DNA of 64,000 nt from Bacteroidales bacterium (GTDB lineage Bacteria; Bacteroidota; Bacteroidia; Bacteroidales; GCA-2748055). Below the pieces are notes generated by a model that made no database searches, was not told where the DNA came from, and saw only the letters and a list, made by a program, of their open reading frames with translations. Where the stretch lies: assembly GCA_021738565.1 (NCBI GenBank), contig JAIPBT010000022.1:1-64000 (forward strand), read 5' to 3'. How positions within the stretch are numbered: position 1 is the first letter of the stretch; every line of letters begins with the position of its first letter. Shown here one piece after another: positions 8,203-16,680 of the stretch. The translations under genes were made by a program, and so were the position numbers.

Positions 8203-9516
8203 ATGAAGAAAGTATTCAGACTTATCTTTTTAGGAGTAATCATAGGAATCACGGTAAAGGTTCTTAACAAGAAGCAGATCAGCATCCATGATCTTGCAAA
8301 AACACTCAGTGAGCAGGTAGCATCCGCCGTTGAAGAATTTATCCGGGAGGTCGGACAGCCTGATCCTGGTGAACAGGAAGATGATCGACAGGTTCATGCT
8401 TCTTTGCAGGATACAGAGCCATTGGCAACCCAGCCATTTTCGAATGATGTGCCGGAACGTGATGCAGGGAATGGCCTTGAGTTCAATGGTTCCCGCATCA
8501 GGAATAAGATCGACCTGACCGGGAGTGGTGTTTACGGACGGGAATATCTTATACCCAGGGACACAAAAAAAGATAAAGGCAGATGGAGGGAGCTGGATAA
8601 ATGGGCCCGTGAGATTCCTCCCCAATATGAGCAATCCATTGAACAATTGATTGGTAAGCTCATGAAACCGGCAAAAAATGAGCTGGAGAAGGCGCGTCTG
8701 ATCTATTCATGGATAGCCACACACATCCACTATGACGATCGTGGCTTCAATACAGGGTTCTACTGCGATACGGAAGCAGGAAGTGTTCTGAAATATAAAG
8801 TGGCTGTTTGCCAGGGCTACAGCAATCTCTTCACGGCCCTGGGCCTGGCTGCAGGTCTGGAAGTGGTCTCTGTCACAGGATATTCCAAAGGGATCAGTTA
8901 TACGCCCGGAAGCAGGTTCCATGACACAAATCATGCCTGGAATGCCTTTAAGGCTGAAGGAATATGGAGGCTTGCAGATCTCACATGGGGCGCAGGACAC
9001 GGGAAGGCGGTGAACGGAAGGCTGGTAAGCGAAATGGAGTTCAACGATTTCTGGTTCGATACAGATCCCGACCGCTTTATCTTTACACACCTTCCTCAAA
9101 GCACTCAATACCAGTTCAGTTCACAGCAGGTAAGCTTTGCAGAATACCAACGGATGCTGAAGATCAGCGAGGCGTATTTTGCTCTTGGTTTTGACGGGAC
9201 AGCATGTCTTGCAAAAGTTAAGAATGGCCAAGCACTGGAACTCCCATTCGTTTATCATATTGATGGAGCTATACAAGCACTTTCACTGCAACAGGAACGA
9301 ATTGTTCCGGCAAATCAGCCGATCCGACTGAAAGTACGTTCGGAAGAGGCAGTCGAAATGGCGGTCATCAACAACGGGGAATGGATTTATATGCAACAAA
9401 GCGGGGAAGAATTCCTGGCAGTGATCGATCCGCGGCCCGGGGATCTGTCGCTACAAGTGAAGTTCGATCCCGGGGAAAACTTTTTTAATACTGTGTTGAA
9501 GTATGAAGTCAGATAG
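8203..9516 (+). CDS. Membrane-anchored transglutaminase-like (TGc) cysteine protein
   Basis: 437 residues from the ATG at 8203 (MKKVFRLIFLG), which follows the operator/promoter; an earlier in-frame start at 8161 would lie inside the promoter. Residues ~4-22 form one hydrophobic anchor, and residues 25-100 are a low-complexity acidic linker. A transglutaminase/peptidase core follows with the triad visible: C203 in VAVCQGYSN, H244 in TNHAWN, and D259 in LADLTWG. This arrangement resembles the KY/CYK3-like branch of the superfamily. The last ~130 residues look like a beta-rich domain. The protein is probably outside the cytoplasm or at the membrane. Substrate unknown; it could cleave peptides or be a binding protein. 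Its place behind operator B ties it to the WYL-linked regulon. Confidence 0.82.
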   Translation: MKKVFRLIFLGVIIGITVKVLNKKQISIHDLAKTLSEQVASAVEEFIREVGQPDPGEQEDDRQVHASLQDTEPLATQPFSNDVPERDAGNGLEFNGSRIRNKIDLTGSGVYGREYLIPRDTKKDKGRWRELDKWAREIPPQYEQSIEQLIGKLMKPAKNELEKARLIYSWIATHIHYDDRGFNTGFYCDTEAGSVLKYKVAVCQGYSNLFTALGLAAGLEVVSVTGYSKGISYTPGSRFHDTNHAWNAFKAEGIWRLADLTWGAGHGKAVNGRLVSEMEFNDFWFDTDPDRFIFTHLPQSTQYQFSSQQVSFAEYQRMLKISEAYFALGFDGTACLAKVKNGQALELPFVYHIDGAIQALSLQQERIVPANQPIRLKVRSEEAVEMAVINNGEWIYMQQSGEEFLAVIDPRPGDLSLQVKFDPGENFFNTVLKYEVR

Positions 9517-9804
9517 AAAGCGCAATAAGCCAGGTCCTCCTTCGTTGAAGATTCGTCAGACAGGGGGCGGGAGATGTTTCCTTGGAATAATTGAAATTAA
9601 AGCCATATGAAAAAGCGGGGCTCAACTGTTCATAACAGCGCTGGATGGCCAGGGGTAATGAATACCTGAATATTCTGGTGTCCTGCATGCCGGAACAAAG
9701 CAGAAATCTCTATGCTTCTGGTTAAAAAGGGCAAAGGATTTCGGGATGAGACAGAGACTTCTTGCATTTAGGGAAGGGAATACTAAATTTGTAAAAACGA
9801 CGCT
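9517..9804. other. Intergenic stretch before the first WYL gene
   Basis: 288 bases with no supported gene. The only signal is TAAATTTG at 9784-9791, a good Bacteroidota -7 element 13 bases before the WYL start codon. No copy of the shared operator precedes it, so this regulator may be expressed constitutively. Confidence 0.5.
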
Positions 9805-10812
9805 ATGCCTGCCAACAAAATTGCCAGTTTCCGTTACCGGGTGATCGACCACTGCCTGCGGAACAATGCCCGCGACTGGTCATTGCAGGACCTGATAGAA
9901 GAGATCAGTGATCAGCTCTATGAACAGTTTGGAAAGGATTCGGGTATTAGCCTCAGAACCCTGGAGGATGACATCAGCACCATGCGCAGCGATCCGCCCA
10001 GGGGATTTGGGGCGCCGATCATTCGCAAGGGAGGCTACTGTTATTACGAGGACCCTGAATACTCCATCGTTGACCATCCGCTGGTGCAGGATGATCTTGA
10101 TAATCTGCAGGATGCCATGGATATCCTGAAACAGTTCGTGGGACTGCCGCATTTCCGGGGGCTGGAACAGGTGATCCAGAAGATCCAGGGACAGGTGTGG
10201 ACAGCCGGACAGGAGAAGAGTATACAGTTTGAATCAAATCCGCACACGACAGGGCTAAGCTGGATAGAGCCACTTTACAAGGCTATACGGGATGAAGTGG
10301 TGCTGAAGATCCGTTACCAGTCGTTCAGGGCCCCGGAACCCAAGGAGGAAACCGTACACCCGGTGTTGCTCAAGGAATACAGAAACCGCTGGTTCCTGGT
10401 TGGATACAACGAGACCATGGGATTTTTGAGCAATTACGGACTTGACCGTATCATAAAAGTTTTACCCCTGAAGAACAAATACAACAAAGAAAAAGTGAAG
10501 CAGCTACAGTGCAGCTATGAACATGTGATCGGCGTTTCAATACCACCCGGAACTGAACCTGTGGATATCGTATTTGATGCGGTCGAAAGCCAGGTCCCCT
10601 ACCTGGAAACAAAGCCTTTCCATCCCTCTTTAATGGAAATTGAAAAACTGAAGGAAGGAAAACGCTTCAGGGTAAGCCTGATTCCTAATTTTGAACTGGA
10701 GCAGCTGATCCTGTCCTTCGGGGAAAATATTACGATCATTTCCCCAGAGTCTTTCCGGAACAGGATTGCAGAACGACTTAAAAGAGCCGGCAGTAAGTAT
10801 GAAGAAGAATGA
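9805..10812 (+). CDS. WYL-domain transcriptional regulator, copy 1
   Basis: 335 residues. Residues 1-75 form an HTH region (SLQDLIEEI and ISLRTLEDDISTMR look like the recognition part). Residues ~150-235 form the WYL domain, with IRYQSF and HPVLLKEYRNRWFLVGYNE; the Arg-Trp-Phe-Leu-Val run replaces the classical W-Y-L. The C-terminal ~85 residues match the WCX extension. WYL proteins bind DNA as dimers and sense nucleic acid or nucleotide ligands; family members BrxR and CapW control phage-defence loci, and DriD responds to single-stranded DNA. It sits just before operator D and the kinase gene, which makes it a strong candidate to bind the shared palindrome. A paralogue lies at 15535-16617. 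Confidence 0.9.
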   Translation: MPANKIASFRYRVIDHCLRNNARDWSLQDLIEEISDQLYEQFGKDSGISLRTLEDDISTMRSDPPRGFGAPIIRKGGYCYYEDPEYSIVDHPLVQDDLDNLQDAMDILKQFVGLPHFRGLEQVIQKIQGQVWTAGQEKSIQFESNPHTTGLSWIEPLYKAIRDEVVLKIRYQSFRAPEPKEETVHPVLLKEYRNRWFLVGYNETMGFLSNYGLDRIIKVLPLKNKYNKEKVKQLQCSYEHVIGVSIPPGTEPVDIVFDAVESQVPYLETKPFHPSLMEIEKLKEGKRFRVSLIPNFELEQLILSFGENITIISPESFRNRIAERLKRAGSKYEEE

Positions 10813-10905
10813 TTGAAGCGTATATCCGGAAAGGATGAAATACAGACGACAGCAAGAATGGGATTTGCCCTGAGAATTAATTTTAAGTGAATATATTTTT
10901 GTATG

Positions 10906-10941
10906 ACCGCAAAAAGGCTGCGGTGAATGCGCTTACTTTTG
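10906..10941 (+). promoter_or_regulatory. Shared operator D, before the kinase-regulator pair
   Basis: ACCGCA (10906-10911), N7 AAAAGGC, TGCGGT (10919-10924), N9, then TACTTTTG (10934-10941), a perfect TAnnTTTG -7 element. The outer base pair is A/T in place of T/A, keeping the symmetry. The start codon of the kinase gene is at 10993. Confidence 0.82.
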
Positions 10942-10992
10942 TGGAGGATTTGATGTAACCCAGGATAACAGGGGAAGCAGCCGGACAACAGA

Positions 10993-13941
10993 ATGAACGA
11001 TATGACACTGCACGAAGCGATAAAAATAATACTTACTGAGGCCGGAAGGCCCATGAAAGCTTCTGATATTGCCGGCAGGATCAACCAGCGAGGATTGTAT
11101 AGGCGAAAGGATGAACAGCCCGTGCCGGCATCCCAGGTAACTGCAAGGGTGGGGAAGTATGAAAAAATGTTTGCTTCAGAAAATGGCCTGATCAGCTTGC
11201 TGGATGCCGGTCAAAAAGAACTTGAGGCAGTTTTTAATGCCGCAGCAGAAATATTCAGGGACAGATGGCACCAGGCCAACCCGAGGCTCTTGATGGCTTC
11301 TCTTTTCTTTTATAAACGAATTCTTGATTGTCCGGAAATAAGAAAAAAATACTTAAGCAATATCGAGGGATCTGAAAGGATAGCATATCAGCATACCTCA
11401 GAAGCATTTCATGCCTTTTACCGTTTATTGGAACAATCCGGGCAAAAGGATATTCATCCTGGCTTCCCGCTTCTTGGTGAACAGGTTCTTGAGAACAACA
11501 AGTACCTGATCCTGGAGCATATCAACGAGAAGAGTCCGCTTGAAGAGACCCTGGAAGAGCTGGAAAATCATGTTTTTAGTATTCGCAGATACAGCATTGA
11601 GGAATTCGGAAGTTTTTTTGAATACCTGCTCCATCAGGTCTACTCCAGTATTCGATATCCAGATATTCTTACTCCGCCATCTTTAAGGGAATTATTGGTG
11701 CATCTTGGCGATCCGTCAGCATCTGAGGTCATTTATACACCCATGGCTGGCTATTATGGTATTCCTGCCATGATCAGGAGAATGACCGGGAAAGAAGTGA
11801 ATTTTTACGGGGAAGAAAAAGATCAGTATAATTTCCTGATGGGCCTGATGAACCTGGTAATGAACGACCTGGACTTGAAGGGAGCATATTTTGGAGATGC
11901 GTTCGCAGATTTCCCGAATCTTGGCCATCCAGTTAGCATGGCGATCTCCGTTATGCCTGAAGACAGTGTCAATAATTTCATTACAGATGATCAGGGAAAA
12001 AAGGTATATGCGGATATCCGGTTTGACCTGATAAGGAAAGTATTGGATGTTCTTGATGAGACGGGCAGGGCAATACTGGTTGTTGGAGATGATCTGCTTT
12101 CGGATAATAAACCGGAGGTTATGGAACTTAAGGAATATCTTCTGAAGAAGAATTTTCTCGAAGGTATCATATCACTGCCATACAGAACAATGTTTGCATC
12201 ACGCCATGGGGAAAGCATCATGATCCTTAACAAGAGAAAGGTATGTAATAAGGTAATTTTCCTGGATGCAGATCAGGCAGATCTTTATGCAGAAAAACAT
12301 GGATATTCCGTTATAAAAAGCAGAAGGATTGCTGAGTTATACAATAGCCATAAGGAGATGCTTACAGGGGGAACAGGAACGATGCAGCTTGTTGAAGATC
12401 CGTTTTCGGTTTATGGGAATGAGGATGCAGGTTATTACACTGCAGAGGAAACAATAGATATGCTGGCCATTGCCGGAGAGGAGGAGATAAAAAATTCAGG
12501 ATATAACCTTCTTGCAAAAAGGCATGTTGGAGTACTTTCAGTTTTTGAGGCAATACAAAACCAACCTGTCTCATTTATCCAACTTAAAAAACTATTTATT
12601 CCCCTGGAAAGGAAGCATTCCAGGATTCGGGGAGGATTACTTCCGCTTATTACCAAAGAACACCTGAAACCCTTTGCAGATGAGTATCCTGTAATACGAA
12701 GTTCTGAGCTGGAATGGCCCGCAGAGGAACAATCCGGAAAACTGGTCAGCACTGATTCTATCCTGGTGAGTCGGAGTTCAGGGAAACTGGCTCCAACTTT
12801 ATTGCTGACAGAGGGTCGCGAGGTCCTTATTGATCAAAGAATCGAGCGATTTGAAATAGACCTGGATAAGGTGGATCCATTCTACCTGCTGCTACAGATG
12901 AAGGATTCCTCTTTCAGGGAACAGTTCAAGGCATATTCCCCCAAAGACCGTCGAATGGGGAATGCGAGTCTTTTTGGAATTCCGGAAATGTATATTCCAT
13001 ATCCTTCACTGGAAGAACAGCGAAAGTTCGTGGCAGAACGCAAGGCAGCAATTCTTAAGAATAAGATACAGAGTGCGGATAAGTTTGCAAAAACAGAGCA
13101 GATCAGGTACAATGCCGACAAGGAGATTCTCAGAATGCTGAAGCATGAACTGACGCCCCTGGGTGAAGCCATAGAGATGAATATTGAAACCCTGAAGAAG
13201 TACATTTCGCGGCTGAACAGGGCAGGCAAACCGCCTGACTTCAACGATCCGGCTTCTGCCAGGGAAGCCTCCAGGAGTGTGGAAGAACTGTTCAGTGTCT
13301 TGCTTTCAGATGCTGCCGGCATAAAAGGTATCATTTCTGATCTTCAGAAAATCATAGATGCGAACCGGGAGGACCTTCATCTTTCATCTGTGTCATTGAA
13401 TGATCTCATACAGCGGATCGCTGCCTCATACTCGCAATATGTCGACTTTGAACTGATCATCAATGATGACAGCCCGGCACTAGCATATGGAGAGATTATG
13501 GTTGACGAAGGCCAGTTCCGGATATTGCTGGATAATTTCTTCAAGAATTCACTGAAACATGGATTTGGCAATGATGTACAAAACCCAGGGTACAGGTCGG
13601 GACATGAAAACTTCATCATTTTTAAAATTTCACACGATGAAAATACGGAATCCCTTTGCATTGATATGATCAACAATGGGAAACCTTTTCCGGAAGAATT
13701 CAGTTTCGAAGATTTTATTACATTAGGGTCCTATGCAGGCAATGGAACCGGCATTGGAGGTTATCTCATGCACAAGATCGTGCTGAACCATGGCGGCCTC
13801 CTGGAGATGATTGAACCAGGAAGAGAGCTTGTGGTGAATGTTACGGATCCGACAAGGCAGGGAAAGCCTCAATCCAGGTCCCTGAAGCCCGGTGTGCATT
13901 TCAGGATTACAATTCCATTTAATACAATAAGAGATGAGTAA
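10993..13941 (+). CDS. Histidine kinase fused to HARE-HTH, inactive HsdM-like and HsdS-like domains
   Basis: 982 residues in an unusual order. (1) Residues 1-72 are a HARE-HTH domain (LHEAIKIILTEAGRPM, ENGLISLLD). (2) About 190-430 resemble a type I N6-adenine methylase, but motif I reads YTPMAGYYG at 248-256 where DPxCGSG is expected, and the NPPF position reads MAISVMPED near 316-324; it should not methylate. (3) About 515-695 look like an HsdS target-recognition half ending YIPYPSLEEQRKFV. (4) About 705-982 are a histidine kinase: H-box LKHELTPLGEA with H718, N-box N848/N852, G1 DMINNGKP at 891-898 and G2 GNGTGIGG at 916-923, all intact. I infer a cytoplasmic kinase that reads DNA or DNA ends with restriction-like modules and signals to the response regulator that overlaps it by 8 bases. 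Operator D lies upstream. Confidence 0.85.
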   Translation: MNDMTLHEAIKIILTEAGRPMKASDIAGRINQRGLYRRKDEQPVPASQVTARVGKYEKMFASENGLISLLDAGQKELEAVFNAAAEIFRDRWHQANPRLLMASLFFYKRILDCPEIRKKYLSNIEGSERIAYQHTSEAFHAFYRLLEQSGQKDIHPGFPLLGEQVLENNKYLILEHINEKSPLEETLEELENHVFSIRRYSIEEFGSFFEYLLHQVYSSIRYPDILTPPSLRELLVHLGDPSASEVIYTPMAGYYGIPAMIRRMTGKEVNFYGEEKDQYNFLMGLMNLVMNDLDLKGAYFGDAFADFPNLGHPVSMAISVMPEDSVNNFITDDQGKKVYADIRFDLIRKVLDVLDETGRAILVVGDDLLSDNKPEVMELKEYLLKKNFLEGIISLPYRTMFASRHGESIMILNKRKVCNKVIFLDADQADLYAEKHGYSVIKSRRIAELYNSHKEMLTGGTGTMQLVEDPFSVYGNEDAGYYTAEETIDMLAIAGEEEIKNSGYNLLAKRHVGVLSVFEAIQNQPVSFIQLKKLFIPLERKHSRIRGGLLPLITKEHLKPFADEYPVIRSSELEWPAEEQSGKLVSTDSILVSRSSGKLAPTLLLTEGREVLIDQRIERFEIDLDKVDPFYLLLQMKDSSFREQFKAYSPKDRRMGNASLFGIPEMYIPYPSLEEQRKFVAERKAAILKNKIQSADKFAKTEQIRYNADKEILRMLKHELTPLGEAIEMNIETLKKYISRLNRAGKPPDFNDPASAREASRSVEELFSVLLSDAAGIKGIISDLQKIIDANREDLHLSSVSLNDLIQRIAASYSQYVDFELIINDDSPALAYGEIMVDEGQFRILLDNFFKNSLKHGFGNDVQNPGYRSGHENFIIFKISHDENTESLCIDMINNGKPFPEEFSFEDFITLGSYAGNGTGIGGYLMHKIVLNHGGLLEMIEPGRELVVNVTDPTRQGKPQSRSLKPGVHFRITIPFNTIRDE

Positions 13942-14821
13942 ATATAGAGTCCTGCTGGTCGATGACGATGTGAAGTATTCCAGGGCACTGGAAGAGACTG
14001 CCTATGACGATTATGATATTTATATCAAGAGTTACGAAGACTGGGAAAGCGCCTTCACTGAACTGGAGATGCATTCAGAGGTCTACGATGCTGTAATTCT
14101 CGACGGGAAGGGCAAACTTACTGCCGATGATCCCCAGTCCAGTATGAGGCATGTTGTGCAGGCCATCCGTGACCTTGAAAAACTTGAGTCAAGGGGTGTT
14201 TATTTCCCGTTCATTGTGAATACAGGCTACCTGGAACAGAGCGATGAAATTTTATCGGGTGTTAAGATCTTTGACAAGGGAGACAGGAAAGCCATGTTTA
14301 GCTACCTTATTGAGCAGATGGGCAATTCGGAACTATACAAGATACGGAAAAAACATGCTAAAGTACTGAAGGCCTTCAGCCAGCGACATATTCCCGAAGG
14401 ACAACGGGAAACCATTGTAAATACTTTGCTATATCTGCAACATCCAGATGCAGGCTCTCTGCAGGAAAAATTCAATCCCCTGCGCACGGTTATGGAGGCA
14501 ATGTTCCGGGTGCTGATCCGGAAAGGGGTCATAGACAGCCGCTGCATGAAGCATGACAAGGTTAACCTTAAAAATTCCATCAGTTATCTGAACGGAGAAT
14601 ACATTAACCTGGGAGCAGATGGTTCATTCAAGGCCGAGAAACCCATCACCCCTCTGCATATTAACCTTGCCCTGTTGTACATCTATGACACGAGTAACGC
14701 CCTGTCGCATGAATATTTTGGAGCAAAAAAGGTCAGTCCTTATATGCTGGAAAGTGTGCTGAATGCACTCAACGAGGTGCTGATTTGGTTTGTGGGTTAT
14801 GTGGATGAAATGCATTTATAG
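13934..14821 (+). CDS. Response regulator: receiver domain plus HEPN/DUF4145-like C-terminal domain
   Basis: 295 residues. The receiver part keeps all key positions: D10-D12 in LLVDDDV, phospho-acceptor D57 in VILDGKG, T97 in VNTGY and K115 in IFDKGD. The loop after D57 (KGKLTADDPQSS) is longer than usual. Residues ~130-295 lack a DNA-binding domain. They have the helical pattern of DUF4145/HEPN proteins: LRTVMEAMFRVLIRKGV, then NLKNSISYLNGEY, and near the end DTSNALSHEYFG, matching the G-N-x-x-x-H position. The usual HEPN Arg before the His is not seen, so RNase activity is doubtful. The gene overlaps the kinase gene by 8 bases and converges on the next gene with a 25-base overlap. Likely the output partner of the kinase. 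Confidence 0.83.
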   Translation: MSKYRVLLVDDDVKYSRALEETAYDDYDIYIKSYEDWESAFTELEMHSEVYDAVILDGKGKLTADDPQSSMRHVVQAIRDLEKLESRGVYFPFIVNTGYLEQSDEILSGVKIFDKGDRKAMFSYLIEQMGNSELYKIRKKHAKVLKAFSQRHIPEGQRETIVNTLLYLQHPDAGSLQEKFNPLRTVMEAMFRVLIRKGVIDSRCMKHDKVNLKNSISYLNGEYINLGADGSFKAEKPITPLHINLALLYIYDTSNALSHEYFGAKKVSPYMLESVLNALNEVLIWFVGYVDEMHL

Positions 14822-15504
14822 ATCTCTTTTCCCAAGGCCTGGAATCTTTCCCGGTATTTCTCTTTCGATATCGATTTATATTTGGAATCATTCCGAAGTT
14901 TAATGAAGTCTGATTTAAGCGATAATGCGGCGCTATAGGCTTCAATATCCTTGATTTTCAGGGCTTCAAGACTGAATTCATCCAGGGCTTTTTGAAAGCG
15001 GTTTTCAGCAAGAAGTTTTTTTATGCTGTCAAGGAAGGCCTTGCTGAAATGTGCCGATTGCTTCTGCTCCAGGAATTTATTTATAAAGCTTAGCCGGGAC
15101 CGAAGTTCTTCATCCGGATCAATCCTCATCACTGCTCCCAGGTTCCTATTGCGGTTCACTTCCAGGAACAGGACCTTTATGCAATTCGCAAATGCGGCCA
15201 TGGTCCGTTCAAAGCGCGATTCCGGAAATGAATCTGCAAGTTCATTACGTTGTTCGCTGCCATGAAGGAACCCCCAGTTAAAGCCTATTTTATAGTAGGT
15301 GAGTTCCTTCTCAAAATAATAATCAGATCCATTTTTTACTTTGGTATCCGTTGCCCTCTGATAGTTATTTATTGTGAGCAGCTCCGTTGCCTTCCATGAT
15401 TCTTCAGGCAGTGTATTTTCGTTGGGATGACCCATCAGACCTTCATTGAATCCGGCTGAATAACCGATCCTGAATTTGTATCTCAAACGGTATATATCCG
15501 GCAT
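14797..15504 (-). CDS. Unknown protein with C-terminal effector-associated domain 11 (EAD11)-like region
   Basis: 235 residues. The first ~80 contain two related segments, KFRIGYSAGFNEG and YYKIGFNWGFLHGSE, suggesting an internal repeat. Residues ~160-233 fit EAD11: an IKKLLAENRFQKALDEF helix, a middle AALSLKSDFIKLRND, and KSISKEKYRERFQALGKEI, which matches the family pattern L-x-x-R-x-N-x-L...GxIS-x-E-E. EADs are adaptor domains that link NTPases and effectors in predicted conflict systems. It is the last gene of the operon that starts at 18007 (AAA ATPase, membrane protein, WYL regulator). Its 3' end overlaps the response regulator gene on the other strand by 25 bases. Assignment rests on pattern reading only. 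Confidence 0.62.
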   Translation of the reverse strand: MPDIYRLRYKFRIGYSAGFNEGLMGHPNENTLPEESWKATELLTINNYQRATDTKVKNGSDYYFEKELTYYKIGFNWGFLHGSEQRNELADSFPESRFERTMAAFANCIKVLFLEVNRNRNLGAVMRIDPDEELRSRLSFINKFLEQKQSAHFSKAFLDSIKKLLAENRFQKALDEFSLEALKIKDIEAYSAALSLKSDFIKLRNDSKYKSISKEKYRERFQALGKEIYKCISST

Positions 15505-15534
15505 AGATTACATGTTTTTTAAATGATTCTGTCA

Positions 15535-16617
15535 TCATAGCTTATACAATTTTTCCATCTCTATTATTCTATCTATGAGCTCTTTCCGGTACCATTCCGG
15601 ACCGAGTACTTCCACTTCCGCTCCCCACCCAAGCAAGGCTGCTGTGAATTCGAAGGTAGGTACAATGGTGAAGGAAAAAACATAACGGTCCTGCTCATAC
15701 CGCAGCAGCATCTGTGTTTCATGCAATGGCTGGGTGGCGATGTAGCTTGCCTGTCTCTTCGTAAAGGCTACAACGATCTCTTCCGGGTCTTTTTCGAACC
15801 GGGTAATCCCCACCGAGTCCCTGAACAGCCGTTCAAAATCGGTAATGCCGGTATGAAATGTTTTCATGAATGTGCGCTCCATGGATTGGATCCGGTCCAG
15901 GCCAAAGGTTTTAAATTTCCGGTCTTCCTCGTGCCACGCGACCAGGTACCAGCGGTTGCGGTATTCTTTTAAAAGATGGGGGTGGAGGGTGTATTTTTTC
16001 GGCTCCTCCGAGTCAAACGAGCGGTAATGGGTTTTCAGTACATGCTTTTCCTTGATATGTTCAATAAGGGGTTCCAGGTGTTCGGTACCCTTTACCAGCG
16101 GGGCGCTTTCAAATTCAATGAAGGACATGTCATAATCCTTGTTGGCGAGGTGGCTCTCATTGATGGCATTGATGATTTTCTGAACGGCCCCCTCGTATTT
16201 CTCCAGGAATGCTGTATGCTGAAACTGTTTCAGGATCGTGGCAGCAAACTTCAGGGTCTCCACCTCATCGTCGTTCAGCCCGATACTGTCAATAGTGTAG
16301 CCAGGATCCGAATACTTGTAGGCCTTCAGGTAATGGTCATATACGATCGGTGCCTGGAAATTGAGCTGGGTGTCATGACGCATATTCTCAAGGTCTTTTT
16401 CAATGGTGCGCTTGGAAATCTCAATGCCAATAGCTTCTTTGCAGGCATCCATCATTTCTTTTGCCGATGCGTTCCTGCCGTTTACAAGCAGGGAATTAAT
16501 GATGCGGTAGCGTAAATAAGGGTTCATGGGACATTTTTTCTTTAAAATACGAAAAATGTCATTATCAAGGGTATCCAAAGATGAAATTCCCCTGGAGCGG
16601 ATGGTTTTGTTTTGCAT
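15535..16617 (-). CDS. WYL-domain transcriptional regulator, copy 2
   Basis: 360 residues. The N-terminal ~90 form an HTH region preceded by a short extension (MQNKTIRSRGISSLDT); the HTH includes NASAKEMMDACKE and ISKRTIEKDLENMR. The WYL domain follows near residues 170-255, with HYRSFDSEEPKKYTLHPHLL and YRNRWYLVAWHE, then a WCX-like end. It is clearly paralogous to the protein at 9805-10812 (LLKEYRNRW in both). It is the third gene of the operon AAA ATPase - membrane protein - WYL - EAD11-like, which is read from operator C, so the regulator may control its own synthesis through that operator. Binding to the shared palindrome is inferred from location and number, not shown. Confidence 0.9.
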   Translation of the reverse strand: MQNKTIRSRGISSLDTLDNDIFRILKKKCPMNPYLRYRIINSLLVNGRNASAKEMMDACKEAIGIEISKRTIEKDLENMRHDTQLNFQAPIVYDHYLKAYKYSDPGYTIDSIGLNDDEVETLKFAATILKQFQHTAFLEKYEGAVQKIINAINESHLANKDYDMSFIEFESAPLVKGTEHLEPLIEHIKEKHVLKTHYRSFDSEEPKKYTLHPHLLKEYRNRWYLVAWHEEDRKFKTFGLDRIQSMERTFMKTFHTGITDFERLFRDSVGITRFEKDPEEIVVAFTKRQASYIATQPLHETQMLLRYEQDRYVFSFTIVPTFEFTAALLGWGAEVEVLGPEWYRKELIDRIIEMEKLYKL

Positions 16618-16680
16618 GGCAGGAAGCGTGTGATGTCATTTAACTATTGGTTGTTTTGGTTTTCAATGTTTGCAGGATTG

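Noticed and set aside
10993-13941. Calling the large fusion an active type I methylase
   Set aside because: Both the S-adenosylmethionine-binding motif and the catalytic NPPF motif are replaced, so methylation is not expected.
15976-16515. 179-codon plus-strand frame opposite the second WYL gene
   Set aside because: Shadow of a well-supported WYL gene, with no motif of its own.
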